A stretch of DNA of 64,000 bases. Origin: Cheiracanthium punctorium. Taxonomy: Eukaryota; Arthropoda; Arachnida; Araneae; Cheiracanthiidae. The stretch is taken from assembly GCA_038373885.1 (NCBI GenBank), contig JAWZYV010012342.1, positions 1 through 64,000 of the forward strand, given 5' to 3'. This document shows, in pieces, positions 20,956-31,148 of this stretch. Positions within the stretch are counted from its first letter, which is position 1. Every line of letters starts with the position of its first letter. The position numbers were made by a program, and so were the translations under genes. The notes beneath the pieces are model-generated. The model had not been told where the DNA came from and made no database searches. It saw only the letters and a program-made list of their open reading frames with translations.

Positions 20956-21631
20956 TAGAGATGATACGGGTAGAGCCCGAGCCCGAAAGCCCGGGCCCGA
21001 ACCGGGCTCGGGCTCTGTAATTCACAATTGCGTTCGGGCTCGTGAAAAATTTCTCCTTTATTGAACATACTCCTTGAAACAGATTTTAAAAAGTGTTTCA
21101 TGAGGAAAATAAAAGTACAGTCAACTAGTGAACCTGTGGGGACCATCCGATTTCGTCCACTATATCCGAAGTTCACTAAAATCCAAGTGTCTTCATGATG
21201 GATAGAGATACTGTATATGAATCGGGACTCATTGTTTGCATTCACTATAGCCGATGGTTCACTATATCCGGATTCACTATAACCGGAGTTGACTGTACTT
21301 ATAAAAAAAAATAGTGGCACTGGCGCCTAGAAGGTGTGTGAAGCTCTTTAGATATTTCAGAACGGCAGCTTATATTGATTAGTTAGTCATGAGATCCGAC
21401 ATTATTTGATAAACATGGATAAATAAAGAATTAGAAAGCATTGAGAGTTTGCAACTCTATTTGTCTTTAATTTGCACAAACGGCAAAATTCATTGTATTC
21501 TATCAATGAAGTAATTGGATTTTTTTAATCTTTAACTGAAATTTCGGGCTCGGACTCGGGGGGGCTCGGATTAATAGACCTCGGGCCCGGGCGGGCTCGG
21601 GCTTCAAAAAATGAGCCCGAACTCATCTCTA
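20956..21631. mobile_element. Non-autonomous hAT-type element inside the BEL LTR
   Basis: Flanked by a perfect 8-bp duplication TCTCACAC (20948-20955 and 21632-21639). Ends TAGAGATGA and TCATCTCTA are inverted, followed inwards by striking GC-rich blocks of CCCGAGCCCG / CGGGCTCGGG. 676 bp; internal frames show no transposase. Its insertion splits an otherwise recognisable LTR, so it is younger than the BEL element. Confidence 0.9.
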
Positions 21632-21757
21632 TCTCACACACTTTTTTTTTTCATCTTTGGCGAGAGAGACATGGCACAGGGCAACCACATTTTGGCAAGA
21701 ACGCACAATTTGGCGCTTTTAGAAGAATTTTATTCTGAAGCCGAAACTGCGCAAACA
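21632..21757 (-). repeat. BEL 5' LTR, 5' piece
   Basis: Matches the outer half of 6812-7005 (ATGGCACAGGGCAACCA, TTTGGCAAGAACGCAC, GGCGCTTTTAGAAGAATTTT). On the - strand it starts TGTTTGCGCAG, against TGTTGGCGCCG in the 3' copies. Confidence 0.8.
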
Positions 21758-22130
21758 GTGAGAATTTCATAAATAAATGTGCGGTATCCTTACAGTCTTA
21801 AAAAAAACATTTAAAAAAATTTACAAAGAATTTCAAATGTATAAAAATGTGAATAAACGTTCATAAATGTTTATTTTTTGTTAATATGAAAACAATCATG
21901 TGTCAAAAGTTGTTTAACTGCAATAATTTTAAAAAGCTTGACAAGCAGTTTTCACTTCTAACGTGCTGTCCTACGACTGACTGTTTTTTTCCCTGTCCAT
22001 CGAATATATTTCTCTTATATTTTATAAACCAAGTCGAGAGATCTCATCAATAAATTAAAATATTTAGATGGTTTAAAATTAAGCTAAGAAAACTGAACTA
22101 AGGAATATTTTGGGTCATTACAGAATTCGT
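21758..22130. other. Non-coding, no feature recognised
   Basis: AT-rich flank to the right of the BEL element; nothing coding seen. Confidence 0.3.
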
Positions 22131-22641
22131 CCAGCCCTGACCACTTGTAAATTTAATAACTGTGCTGTGTGTCTAGACATTTAGAGCAAGAGTGAACATA
22201 CCACTTACATACGTCGTGAAAAAATGGAAAATGGAAAATCTGTGATCTTGTTCATATACCTTAAAAAAATACCGTGCATTTCTAAAGGAAATGTATTTCA
22301 TAACTATTTCTGTGATAAATAAAAACTATTCTGAATTAAATATGCTGACTGTTTTAAATATTTTTTTTATTTAAGGTTAAAAGAGTTCAATTTTATTAAC
22401 TAAATTATTTAAAACAGTTTGCATATTTAATTTAGAATAGTTTTTATTTAGCACAGAAATAGTTATGAAATGCATTTCATTTAGAAATGTACAGTTATTT
22501 TCTTTAAAAGGCATATGAACAAGATTACAGCTTTTCGAATTCCCACTTTTTCACGACATATGCAAGCGGTTTGTGCTTCATTCATGTTTTAAACGTCTAG
22601 ACATGCAGCACAATTATTACTTTTATAAGCGGTCAGGGCTC
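22131..22641. mobile_element. Foldback element, arms of about 225 bp
   Basis: The right half is the reverse complement of the left half with about 80 percent identity by eye, centred near 22385. Outer ends are CCAGCCCTGACCACTT and GCGGTCAGGGCTCG; inner shared words include GTCTAGACATTTA, CGTCGTGAAAAA, ATTTCATAACTATTTCTGTG and AAAAACTATTCT. No coding capacity; a target duplication could not be assigned. Confidence 0.8.
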
Positions 22642-23010
22642 GAGAAATTTTGCGAAATCGGCAAAATACTGCAGCTATTAGACGAATATAAGGCGGTTTT
22701 TCGTGACCGAATGCAGCGATTCGTCGGTGTGTAGCGTAAAAAAAGCCATTATGCGCCAATTTTATAAGCGGATTACAAAAATACGTCGCCCTTTACCGTA
22801 CCACTGACCGTAATGCACTAGTTTTCAAGGACAGTTTCTCAGAATCCCCCCCTTCCTTAGTTCGCAAAGCGATAGATTCCCCGCTGATTTTTCGTAACTA
22901 CATCTCCCTTCGTCGTTATAGCGGAGAAATTTCGACCGATTTCCGAGTTTTCCTGCGGCTAGCGGTCACCCTTTATCATTCTTGCGATGTAGATAAGGGA
23001 CATTGTTATC

Positions 23011-23253
23011 TATGGCCATGGAGGCAACTGGAGATAGCAGAGCCGCTAAAAAGATGTGCCAAGTATGCTTCCGCGGATGTGACCAAAACGCATGCGCACG
23101 ATGCATTGTGTTTGGTCATGTGCGTGGTGCGCCTGCGTATTACGCGTTTGGCCATATGTGTGATGCGGCGCGGAAGAACACATTTCGTCCTCACTCCGGT
23201 GCATTACGAAAAAATAGGCTGCTCTATCCAGTTGTCTCCATGTCTATGGCGGT
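23011..23253. repeat. GC-rich segment with inverted ends
   Basis: CTATGGCCATGGAG.CAACTGGA.ATAGCAG at 23011-23040 returns inverted at 23215-23253 (CTGCTCTATCCAGTTG, CTCCATGTCTATGG). The interior is unusually GC- and CpG-rich and includes GCATGCGCA (NRF1-like). It sits 350 bp upstream of the receptor exon; it may be a short repeat or an LTR fragment. No coding function is claimed. Confidence 0.4.
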
Positions 23254-23600
23254 CACCCCTCGCGGTTAACATGCCGTCTATAAGGCTCAGCGCTCGATGG
23301 ACAAGCAGGTGGACATATCCAAAGATTTTGAACGTCGATGATTACGTCGAAACTCCGTCGACGTCTACGTTAGTTCGAAGCATCGTGGCTAGCTGGGTAC
23401 TCACGTGCCCAAGAAGCAACAAAGAACAATAAAGTAATCTGTGTTGTTCTGTCATTGCGACTCAGGGCCTGAGTTGGTTGACACTAGCCTGGCCTGAGTG
23501 GGTTGAGTTATGCCCCATGTAAGGCTGTTGTAAAGTGCTTCAAGATGTGTTTTCCTGAATATACATTGCATAATTAATTTCTCCTTTCGTTTCTTTTCAG

Positions 23601-23922
23601 GAGGTACGAACAAGAAAACACTTATAAACGCCATGTTGCTGTTGAGCGTCTTAATTTTTTTTTTTATGCTTATAATAGCAGAAAACACAATGATATTTTC
23701 TGTATTTTTGAAAGAAAAATCGTTGTTGCATAGGCACTTATTTTTGTTCCTTCTTTCTTTCGCCGACCTCTGTCTAGGGAACCTTGCCATGCCACTATCC
23801 ATCATCCAGCAAGTAGCCGGGAAATGGATCTTCGGCGAAATCATCTGTACCATCCATTTAACAGCCAATATTTTTTTCAGTTGTCTGTCTATCTACTCGA
23901 TGATGCTGATCTCTTTGGACAG
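23601..23922 (+). CDS. Class A GPCR, internal exon (TM1-TM3)
   Basis: Bounded by a pyrimidine-rich acceptor ending TTCTTTTCAG and a perfect donor AG|GTAAGT. The exon enters with two bases of a split codon and reads GTNKKTLINAM.. for 107 residues. TM1 is about residues 11-33 with N1.50 (AEN), TM2 about 46-68 with D2.50 (LSFADL), ECL1 carries the conserved Trp (GKWIFG), C3.25 follows (EIICTIHL), and TM3 ends in SLDR of the DRY motif; the Arg codon AGG/AGA is split by the intron (phase 2). Counting back from D3.49, residue 3.32 is Asn, where amine receptors have Asp. An upstream exon must code the start Met and extracellular N-terminus; it was not found. A membrane receptor coupling to G proteins is expected from the family. 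Confidence 0.88.
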
Positions 23923-24440
23923 GTAAGTTAGCGGAAAACAAGTTCAACATTTTTTTTTTGTGTGTGACACCCCCTTTCTTCAATCAGTTCAAAAATTTGG
24001 TATAAGCTCTAAAACAAAAAAAAATATTACATGTAGTTTGTATTCAATCATATTCATATATGCCTGTGTTGACGAGATGTGACGTCATATATAGACAGCA
24101 CATCCAGGAACCTGGCATGTCTACAAGATTACTATAATCTCAGCCAAACAGTCACGTGCGACATCCTTATTAATGCGCCACATGTCTGTGCCATAGGATG
24201 CGGTGTTCACCGTATTAGATGCCCAAGTTCAAAAACCGCAGCTCTTAAGGATTATTTTCCCAAATAATAACGCCAAAAGAGCGATATCTCAAGCTAGCTA
24301 CCTCAGTCAAATAGTCACGTGGTCCATCCTTGTTATTGTGTTACATATCTACTTATGTGTTGGCCATAGGATGCACCCGGAACATAGGATGCACTGTTAC
24401 TGTATTATGGAGTGCCCTTACCACAAGGGCCACAATAACT

Positions 24441-24705
24441 TGTATGTTGCGTGTATTTTCTGAAGGCAATTAAGACACTATTTAAAACAATTATTGAATA
24501 AAAACACAACTGAAATAGGAATACAAGTTCTCAAAACTTGAGCAACATTACTGAATGACGGCAGACGCAGAACTGAACTGCCTCTCCCAGAATCACTCGA
24601 GATCTTCATTTCTCACGAGCGCGACTCCGCTGCCATCTACTGAGCAGCCAGGACATCATAAAAGTTAAATTGAACTTGAGGTGAAAAGTTTCAATGTTCA
24701 CCTCA
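24441..24705 (-). repeat. 3' LTR of the mag-like Gypsy element
   Basis: Shares with 28290-28539 the words ATCATTCACTCAG.. in diverged form, ACTTGAGCAACAT, AGACGCAGAACTGA, CTCCCAGAATCACTCGA and CATCTACTGAGCAGCCAGGA (+ strand). The 5' LTR is longer because of expanded GTGTGTATTTTCTGAA repeats. Confidence 0.85.
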
Positions 24706-25460
24706 GTACCCCCTCTCCAGTGTTCTTGAACACGATAAACATTATGACACAACCAACCGGTCTGGAAATCTAACTCTTCTTCCAGAACGTGTGTAGCTTG
24801 GAGTTCTACTTTCAGGATCACAGTTAGTCTGTGTTTTTTCTACCTTATCAGCAGGAGGACTCGACACCATGAATGCAGGCTTGAGTCGATCGATACCGAC
24901 AAGCTGTTTCTTTCCATCAACCAATACGTAGAAATATTTTTCTTTTCGTGACAGCACTGGATATAGTCCATTATATGGTGGTCTTAGTGATACACGAACT
25001 CGATCATATCTCACTAAAACGTGCGAACAGGCCTTTAAATTTTTATGGACAAACATTGAGTTGTTGTTGTGCATAGATGTGAACTTTGGCTTTAGTAATC
25101 TCATACGTTCGTGAAGTTTTTCCACATAGAGCCGTAAATCAGTGATTTTGACACTGGGATCAGAAAAGTCACCTGGAAGCCTTAACGATGTCCCATACAG
25201 TAGCTCTGCAGGCGTTCCCTCAATATCTTCCTTTAATGCACACAAAAACCTAAGAGAATTGTTGGAAGAACTTCTGTCCAACTACTGGTTTTACGACTTA
25301 TAATAGCTGTCTTCAGCGGTCTGTGAAAATAAAGCCATTTGCTTTTGGATTACAAGGCAATGTTCTCAATTTTTCTATGAGTCGAGAAAACTGCTTAAAC
25401 ATATCAGACTCGAACTGTCTTCCCTGATCTGTAGTTATTTTTAAAGGTGTGCCTAACGTA

Positions 25461-25626
25461 CGATCCATTAACTGTAAAGGGTCTGCGCAACTGTTTCTGT
25501 GGTTATATCCTTTATTGGAAACGCCTCTGGCCAACTAGTAACACGATCCATTAACTGTAAAGGGTCTGCGCAACTGTTTCTGTGGTTATATCCTTTATTG
25601 GAAACGCCTCTGGCCAACTAGTAACA
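25461..25626. repeat. Perfect 83-bp tandem duplication in Gypsy integrase
   Basis: Adjacent identical units starting CGATCCATTAACTGTAAAGG at 25461 and 25544. 83 is not a multiple of three, so it shifts the integrase frame. Confidence 0.95.
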
Positions 25627-25658
25627 CGATCAATGACGGTTAAACAATAAGAAAATCC

Positions 25659-25830
25659 GGTACTTACGTATTACCCCGGCGGTCATTTCCGCCAAACGAT
25701 TTTTGTGTCAAATGTACTGGTAAACTGTTGCCAAACGTATTTCCAACCATCAATTATTTCATTTGCCCGGCATTTATCTTGCCGAAAAATTGCTCGTCTT
25801 GGCGGACGGCCGGGATAATACGTAAGTACC
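25659..25830. mobile_element. MITE with GGTACTTACGTATTA ends, copy in Gypsy integrase
   Basis: Terminal inverted repeat GGTACTTACGTATTA / TAATACGTAAGTACC, 172 bp, related over its whole length to 30982-31148 (CTGTTGCCAA.CGTATT, TTTATCTTG.CGAAAAA). GAAAAT occurs on both sides (25651-25656 and 25831-25836), a possible target duplication. It interrupts integrase precisely between recognisable motifs. Confidence 0.85.
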
Positions 25831-26204
25831 GAAAATACTTGAGATTCTGGCAAGGGACCAGCAATGTCGCAATGAATGTGCTTGAACCGTGCACTAGGCA
25901 TTTCAATTTGCTGATGTTTCGATTTCTTGTGATTAGAAATTGATTTCTGACAATCGAGGCATTGACGTGCCCATTCATGGCAATCTTTATTCATGGAACG
26001 CTAAACAAATCTTTTTCGAATGAGATTTAAAGTAGCTCTAATGCCAGGGTGCGAAAGATAATGTATATTTCTAAAAACTTGTTTGCGAAACTTTGCAGTT
26101 ACATAAGGACGAACTTTACTAGTACTAATATCATAATAAACTTTTGTAGTTGTATTTGGCAACGTTACTAATTTTAATTGAAGTCTAGGATCAGTATTTA
26201 AAAT

Positions 26205-26880
26205 TTAGTTATTTACTTCCTTATCTGGTGTTTGATCCTTAGCAAGCTTTTCAAAATCTACGCTGCCTTGCACAGAAATTTCACTTATACGTGACAAAGC
26301 ATCTGCAGCTTCGTTTAATTCTCCTTTAATATTCTTAATGTCAGTAGTAAACTCTGATATAAACGAAAACCATCTTTGTGTGTCCCGCACTTTAAGAAAA
26401 GCTTGAACAATCGGTTTGTGATCTGTAATTATTTGACAATTTCGTATTTCTAACATATGTCTAAAAAATTTTACAGATTCATACACTGCCAAAAGTTCAC
26501 GGTCAAAACTTGAATACTTTCTTTGTCTGCGAGGCCAATAACCGTCGAGAAAAAAATCCTAATGGCTTACAGTCGGGACCATCCAGTTTACTAAGTGTAG
26601 CACCGATAGCAGTATCACTTGCATCACTATGCAAAACAAGTTTCCCGTTTGCACTGGGGAATGACAGTAAAGTAGCATCCGAAAGTGCCTGTTTAGATTT
26701 CTGGAAAGAGTCAACTAAGTTTTGAGACCATGTAATTTTCATTCGATCATTCTTTTTCTTTTTTCCTTTCAACAAGCCTGTCAAATTAGCCAAATTGCCA
26801 GCAGCGTGTATTATAAATTTGCGATAAAAGTTAATCAGTCCCAAATATTTTCTTAATTCACATCAATTTTCAGGCCTAGG
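26205..26880 (-). pseudogene. Gypsy RNase H and RT connection
   Basis: At 26844-26503: YLGLINFYRKFI-type connection (GLINFYRKFI), then FPSANGKLVLHSDASDTAIGATL with the first RNase H Asp, and PLGFFSRRL. At 26492-26205: ITDHKPIVQAF (TDHK block), and GELNEAADALSRI (ADALSR block with the last Asp). The two pieces are in different frames. Confidence 0.88.
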
Positions 26881-27140
26881 GAAATCCAAAATTGCTTTAA
26901 CTTTACCATCGAGGGGTTTTATACCTGCCTCTGAAATTTCATGACCCAAAAATTCTATCGTACATTAACCGTATAAACTTTTCGACCGGTTCACATTTAA
27001 ACCGCATTTATTTAATCTTTCAAACACTAGTTTAACATGTTCAAGATAATCTGATTCACTCTCTGAAAATATTAAAATAGCATCCAGATATGCACTAAAT
27101 GCGCAAGGACCATATTCATAAACCTTTGATATCCCAGCAA
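26881..27140 (-). pseudogene. Gypsy reverse transcriptase, 3' palm only
   Basis: From the right: CAFSAYLDAILIFSESE, then YLEHVKLVFERLNKCGLNVN, then EFLGHEISEAGIKPLDGKV in a broken frame. The catalytic YxDD reads YLDA, so the second Asp is lost by one base change. Upstream RT is replaced by unrelated repeat sequence at about 27140. Confidence 0.85.
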
Positions 27141-27299
27141 ACACACTCCTGCTTGCAGAGTTCCTCACCAGTGCCGTTCTGCCGTTACGTTCAGAACCGG
27201 CACGGCACTGCAAAAAGTAACTGAATCGTACCAAAAGTGATCGCCCGAGAAGTACCTTGCCAGAAGCCCGAGAAGGCAACGGCACTGTGCTGGCACTAT

Positions 27300-27455
27300 G
27301 GCACGTGCCGGCCATCATTTACAATAAAGGCACTTGCCCATTAAGTTAAGAATACCTAAAATGAAACTGCAGGGTGCAGACTATTATTGAAAATAGAGGC
27401 ACTGGCCTGGAATCTTAACAGTGGCTGTAATATAATGGCACGGTGTCGGCTTAGT
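27300..27455 (+). repeat. Dispersed repeat (inverted partner at 38690-38862)
   Basis: Words ATCATTTACAATAAAG.CACT, AAAATAGAGGCACTGGCCT and TGGCACGGTGTCGG recur inverted at 38690-38862. The stretch before it (27140-27300) is rich in GTGCCGG/CCGGCAC. No coding content. Confidence 0.65.
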
Positions 27456-27837
27456 GCCTATTTACACTAATGCTACCGTAATTAAAATAGGAGCCAGTGG
27501 CGGATACAGGGATTGGGGAGGAGGGGCTTATTTAACCCCCCCCCCCGAAAAAAAAACACTGCTTAAGGGTAACATTTTGAAAGATAAAAAACAGCATAAA
27601 TCAAAGATAATAAAACAACAGCAAAGTCCCTAGTTTGCAAATTATGTTCGCCCAAAATTAGTGAATTGTGTGCAGTTTTCATAAACTGCAATTTTCCAAA
27701 AGATACTTTTTTTATGAGAGAGGCGGTAACACATTTGAAAAACTTCATAAAATCATTTGTAAACAGTTTTTTTTTTAAATTTCAATACCTCATAATTAGA
27801 GACATTTTATAAATCAGTTATAATACTTTGCGGTTCA

Positions 27838-27893
27838 TATATGTATGTATATATAATATATAATATATATATATATATATATGTATATGTATA
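27838..27893. repeat. (TA)n microsatellite
   Basis: TATATATATAT runs interspersed with TATGTA. Confidence 0.9.
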
Positions 27894-28164
27894 TATTATT
27901 CAAAATCCTATAGGAAGTAATAATAAATAAAGTTGAACAATATATATGGTTACACATAACTTTAGAGTATCTATAGAGTATACTAACGAATCTTCACTCA
28001 ATCATAAATCATCTTAAAAGCAGAAATATCTACAGACATTTAACATCCTCGAGGCCAGAGATGCATCAAAAATCTTGTACAGCTGGATCATTTCGCCGCT
28101 CGAATAGACTTGATGCAAATTCGAAGTGAAGTTGAGCTGAAATAGCCATTTAGTAGTTACTTGT

Positions 28165-28539
28165 ATCACGTCCGGGTCACCAGTTGAAGTGCCTTCACCA
28201 CCAATGTGTGTATTTTCTGAATGTGTGTATTTTCTGTTTGAATGTGTTTGAATGTGTTGTTCTGAATGTGTTTAAATGTGTGTATTATGATGTGTGTATT
28301 TTCTGAAGGTAATGAAGGCGCTATTTGAAACATTACTATTTAATAAAAACACAATTAAAATAGGAATACAAATTCTTAAAACTTGAGCAACATCACTGAA
28401 TGATGGGAGACGCAGAACTGATCTGCCCCTCCCAGAATCACTCGAAATCTTCATTTCTCACGAGCTGCCATCTACTGAGCAGCCAGGACATCATAAAAGT
28501 TAAATTGAACTCAAGTGAAAATTTTTAATGTTCACCTCA
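28165..28539 (-). repeat. 5' LTR and primer-binding site of the mag-like element
   Basis: LTR about 28185-28539; the primer-binding site is at 28165-28182. Between 28205 and 28300 the LTR holds five or six imperfect GAATGTGT(G)TATTTTCT repeats that are not in the 3' LTR. Confidence 0.75.
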
Positions 28540-29340
28540 TATTGCATGTTTATGCTGGCTTCACGCTCTCTTCATATTCATAAAATAAATAACTACGAAT
28601 ACAATATATATACTGATATTTGCATAATAAAGACATTTTTTTCTTCATGAAGGAAAAACCTGTTTATAGGACAGGTATTTATTTATACTAGTGAAATTAG
28701 CTTTTTTTCAAATTTTTATATTAAACTGATGGAATTTATGTCCTAAAAAATAAACACAAGTATCATCCATTTTTATGCGAAAAATAATTTTGTCATCGCC
28801 AGTTCGAAAAGTGCACAGGCTTTGTTAAATCTTACTAAGAGGTTTTCTGAACAAAAATATAGAATTATTGTTACTATTCTTAGTACTACTAATTCGGAAC
28901 CCGCCGAATTCGACGGTCACTTCACTCACCGTAATGTTAAAAAAAAAAAAGAAAAAAATTGGAAAAATCAGGAATGTCTCCGAGGTCTTGGACAAAACGG
29001 ACAGGAAAAATCAAAGTGCAACTTGGACGCGACATGACGTGTGATAGAAAGTAAACAAAAAGTTTTGCGCCTGTTCTTACTTTAGCAACTGGACAATGGC
29101 GGTGAAATGATTGAAATCTTTTCTTTAAAATTTGTTTTTAACAATCTTTATTGAGTAAAAAAGAAGAGAACATATAGTATAAATGACGAATGAGCTCCAT
29201 TACAGTCTCAAATTCTAATTCAGTATTTCGTTGAAGACCATATTTTGGGTTAAAGCCATCGACCACGGAACGTTCAGTTGAATTATCGTCAGTCATCTTG
29301 ACTGCCACGGAATTCTTTGATCTACCCATTGTAAGAGCGC
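28540..29340. other. Intronic non-coding sequence
   Basis: No element recognised; A-runs near 28938. The 29138-29340 part continues into the interleaved inverted repeat at its right. Confidence 0.3.
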
Positions 29341-30047
29341 TCACAGATTTTAATGTGAGGTTTGTATTGCAAAGTAGACCTCTCAATCTCTGCATTTCTG
29401 CTAAAGCTCGTTGATTGTGAGCAACGCGCGGAGAGCGCATTTTTTGGAATGTTAATGTTTATCGCTGGAGATTTATAGCCACAAAAAATTATAAAATAAA
29501 AACTTTTTAACAAAAAAATTAAATCGCCGAAAAACTGAAAAGCAAAAAATTATAAACCTTTTTTAATTAACCTTAATAATTAAGCTGTTAAACTAATGTA
29601 AGTATACCTAAGTAATTTTGAGTCGGTGCCAAACAATCCATGAACAAAGATCACTAAATTACCTTAAATTAAAAAAAATAAACAAATCAAATTAACAATG
29701 CAACGTGAAATCTCCAGCGATAAACATTAACATCCCAAAAAATGCGCTCTCCGCACGTCGCTCACGATCAAAGAGCTTTAGCAGAAATGCAGATATTGAG
29801 AGGTCTACTTTATAATACACAACTCAGCATTAAAATCTGTGTGTGGACAATAAATTACCCCTATTAACAATGGAGATTTAGGCAATTGAGTGATGTTTGT
29901 TCATGGGTTGTTTGGCACCGACTCAAAATTACTTAGGTATACTTACATTAGTTTAAGAACTTAGTTATTAAGGTTAATTAAAAAAGGTTTATTATTTTTT
30001 GCTTTTTAGTTTTTCGGCAGTTTAATTTTTTTGTTAAAAAGTTTTTA
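29341..30047. repeat. Interleaved inverted repeats A1-A2-A1'-A2'
   Basis: A1 (29341-29474) is inverted at 29706-29841 (AAATCTCCAGCGATAAACAT, GAGAGGTCTACTTT). A2 (29492-29646) is inverted at 29898-30047 (TTGGCACCGACTCAAAATTA, CTTAGGTATACTTACATTAG). A simple foldback would read A1-A2-A2'-A1'; here the second unit is circularly permuted. About 90 percent identity by eye. No coding function assigned. Confidence 0.85.
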
Positions 30048-30052
30048 TGAAC

Positions 30053-30160
30053 AAACAACTTTCGTAGGATTCGGTTCATCTGGAAATACCCTAACAGTGA
30101 ATTGCTGTTTAGTTTCCAGCTCATAGGAATATATCCAAGTTTCGTCACCTGTAACGCCGA
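30053..30160 (-). pseudogene. mariner transposase fragment (second family)
   Basis: On the - strand: VTGDETWIYSYELETKQQ followed by FPDEPNPTKVV. TGDETW contains the first catalytic Asp of mariner transposases. Only about 36 residues survive; no terminal repeats were identified. It adjoins the interleaved inverted repeat. Confidence 0.8.
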
Positions 30161-30189
30161 AATTGAGCTACTAATAAAACTTCACAATA

Positions 30190-30410
30190 AGTGATCTCTT
30201 ATTCTGCAGAAAGAAACTGCCAAATAAATACAGCTGTTTATATCATTTCGGAAAAACGCAACATCTGAAATTTTAAACTCCTGTAATCCAAGCGATCGAA
30301 TGTTATGAAATTCCACTCCTATGCATAAAGACAGGTTTTATTCGGGTTACTCATTGGTCAGCGAGAGTACGCGTATGCTAAAACGGTATCAAATAATCTG
30401 GTTGAAGCTG
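30190..30410 (+). repeat. Dispersed direct repeat, copy 1 (partner 33775-34060)
   Basis: AACTGCCAAAT.AATACAGCT, ATTTCGGAAAAACGCA and TTACT.ATTGGT recur in the same order and orientation at 33785-34022. Confidence 0.7.
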
Positions 30411-30530
30411 CGTATGTGCAAACATAGGTTTTATTCTGGTATTTTCAGAAAGAGCACACCGATACTGAATTTTAACAGGATTCCAGAACAGCTCTTCTTC
30501 TGACCTTTTATTTTTATTTCCTTCATATGT

Positions 30531-30800
30531 GTTGACTCCTACTTTAAGCCCCCTACTCTCGTCCACCTAAGTAATCACGGCACGTTTGCGAGCTGAACAG
30601 GCACGCACGAGTTTCAACTCCAAAAGGAAAATTATATGGAAATGAACGGGAACAAATTAGCGATAAATGCATCAGTTGAGGAATTTGAAGACACTTAATT
30701 ATTAAACATACATTTATTGGCAACCGAAAAATAAATAAATAAAGTTATGCTGGGTTGATTCCTACTTTAGAGCCCCATTCCGCCAAGTAGGTGATAAATG
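30531..30800. repeat. Short repeat GTTGA.TCCTACTTTA, two of three copies
   Basis: Starts near 30531 and 30755; a third copy is at 31940. Each is followed by a CCC.CTCTCG or GCCCC stretch and GGTGATAA or similar. The 30600-30730 interval is also inverted at 33545-33660 (AACAAATTAGCGATAAA, TTTGAAGACACTTAATTATTAA). Confidence 0.5.
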
Positions 30801-30981
30801 TATAGATATTGTAACCTTTGCGATTTTCAGAGGATATATGGCAACCCATGTGAAAGTCGCCATTTTGAGCTCCAGTGCTATGATTTAACTAAGGTGTATG
30901 ACAGCGACTGAAAGAAAATTATAGTGGTTAGATTTTTAAAAAGTTAGTTTCAGAATTCAAATGATTTCTTAACCTTGCCAG

Positions 30982-31148
30982 GGTACTTACGTATTATCCG
31001 CATTGGCCGTATATGCTGTTACGTATCAGTCCTTTCGGCAAACTGTTGCCAATCGTATTCGGAACCACCAATAATTTCATGTGTCCGGCATTTATCTTGG
31101 CGAAAAAATGCTCGTCTACGTGGACCGTCGGGATAATACGTAAGTACC
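30982..31148. mobile_element. MITE with GGTACTTACGTATTA ends, intronic copy
   Basis: Ends GGTACTTACGTATTATCC and GGATAATACGTAAGTACC are perfect inverted repeats of 17-18 bp; 167 bp long. Same family as 25659-25830 and the half copy at 2065-2145. Confidence 0.9.

Larger units (their letters stand above)
4185..21757 (-). mobile_element. Nested, degraded BEL/Pao retrotransposon
   Basis: Read from right to left the pieces are in BEL/Pao order: LTR (21757-20879), gag (20290-19037), protease (18955-18480), RT (18346-17640), RNase H (17553-16743), pre-integrase (16700-16442), a 6.7 kb insertion (16441-9740), integrase zinc domain and core (9739-8750), DUF5641 (8725-8502), then a block of small elements and an LTR (7005-6812). 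The 3' part is repeated once more (6613-4185) by tandem duplication. The reading frame of the pre-integrase segment stops at the insertion (KDSKV) and resumes on its other side (KVLLQKYL), which supports a single original element. Frames are broken throughout. No matching target duplication was seen outside the LTRs. Confidence 0.7.
24742..26000 (-). pseudogene. Gypsy integrase, interrupted by a MITE and a duplication
   Basis: Zinc-binding end at 25994-25840 (WARQCLDCQKS, HIHCDIAGPLPES), then a 172-bp MITE (25659-25830), then the core resumes ([18 protein letters not shown]) and is hit by a perfect 83-bp tandem duplication (25461-25626). The second catalytic Asp is in ITTDQGRQFES (about 25430). 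The C-terminal domain at 25281-24742 includes EGTPAELLYGTSLRLPGDF and ends YTRSGRRVRFPDRL. At least three frame breaks make it inactive. Confidence 0.88.
24441..28539 (-). mobile_element. Gypsy LTR retrotransposon, mag-like, antisense in the intron
   Basis: Both LTRs are present: about 28185-28539 (5') and 24441-24705 (3'), each starting TGAGGTGAAC on the - strand. A primer-binding site TGGTGACCCGGACGTGAT lies next to the 5' LTR (28182-28165) and a purine tract GGAGAGGGGG next to the 3' LTR (24719-24710). Between them are RT thumb, RNase H and integrase remains; gag, protease and most of RT are gone, replaced by other repeats (27140-28160). Its orientation is opposite to the host gene. Confidence 0.85.

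Noticed and set aside
23003..23432. Long open frames upstream of the receptor, considered as its N-terminal exon
   Set aside because: They lie in a GC-rich segment with inverted ends, open on both strands, lack signal or glycosylation motifs expected for the receptor N-terminus, and no donor in the right phase stands out.
27494..27560. CAGTGGCGGATACAGGG-type sequence like a transposon terminus
   Set aside because: The opposite end and a target duplication were not found, so no element can be delimited.
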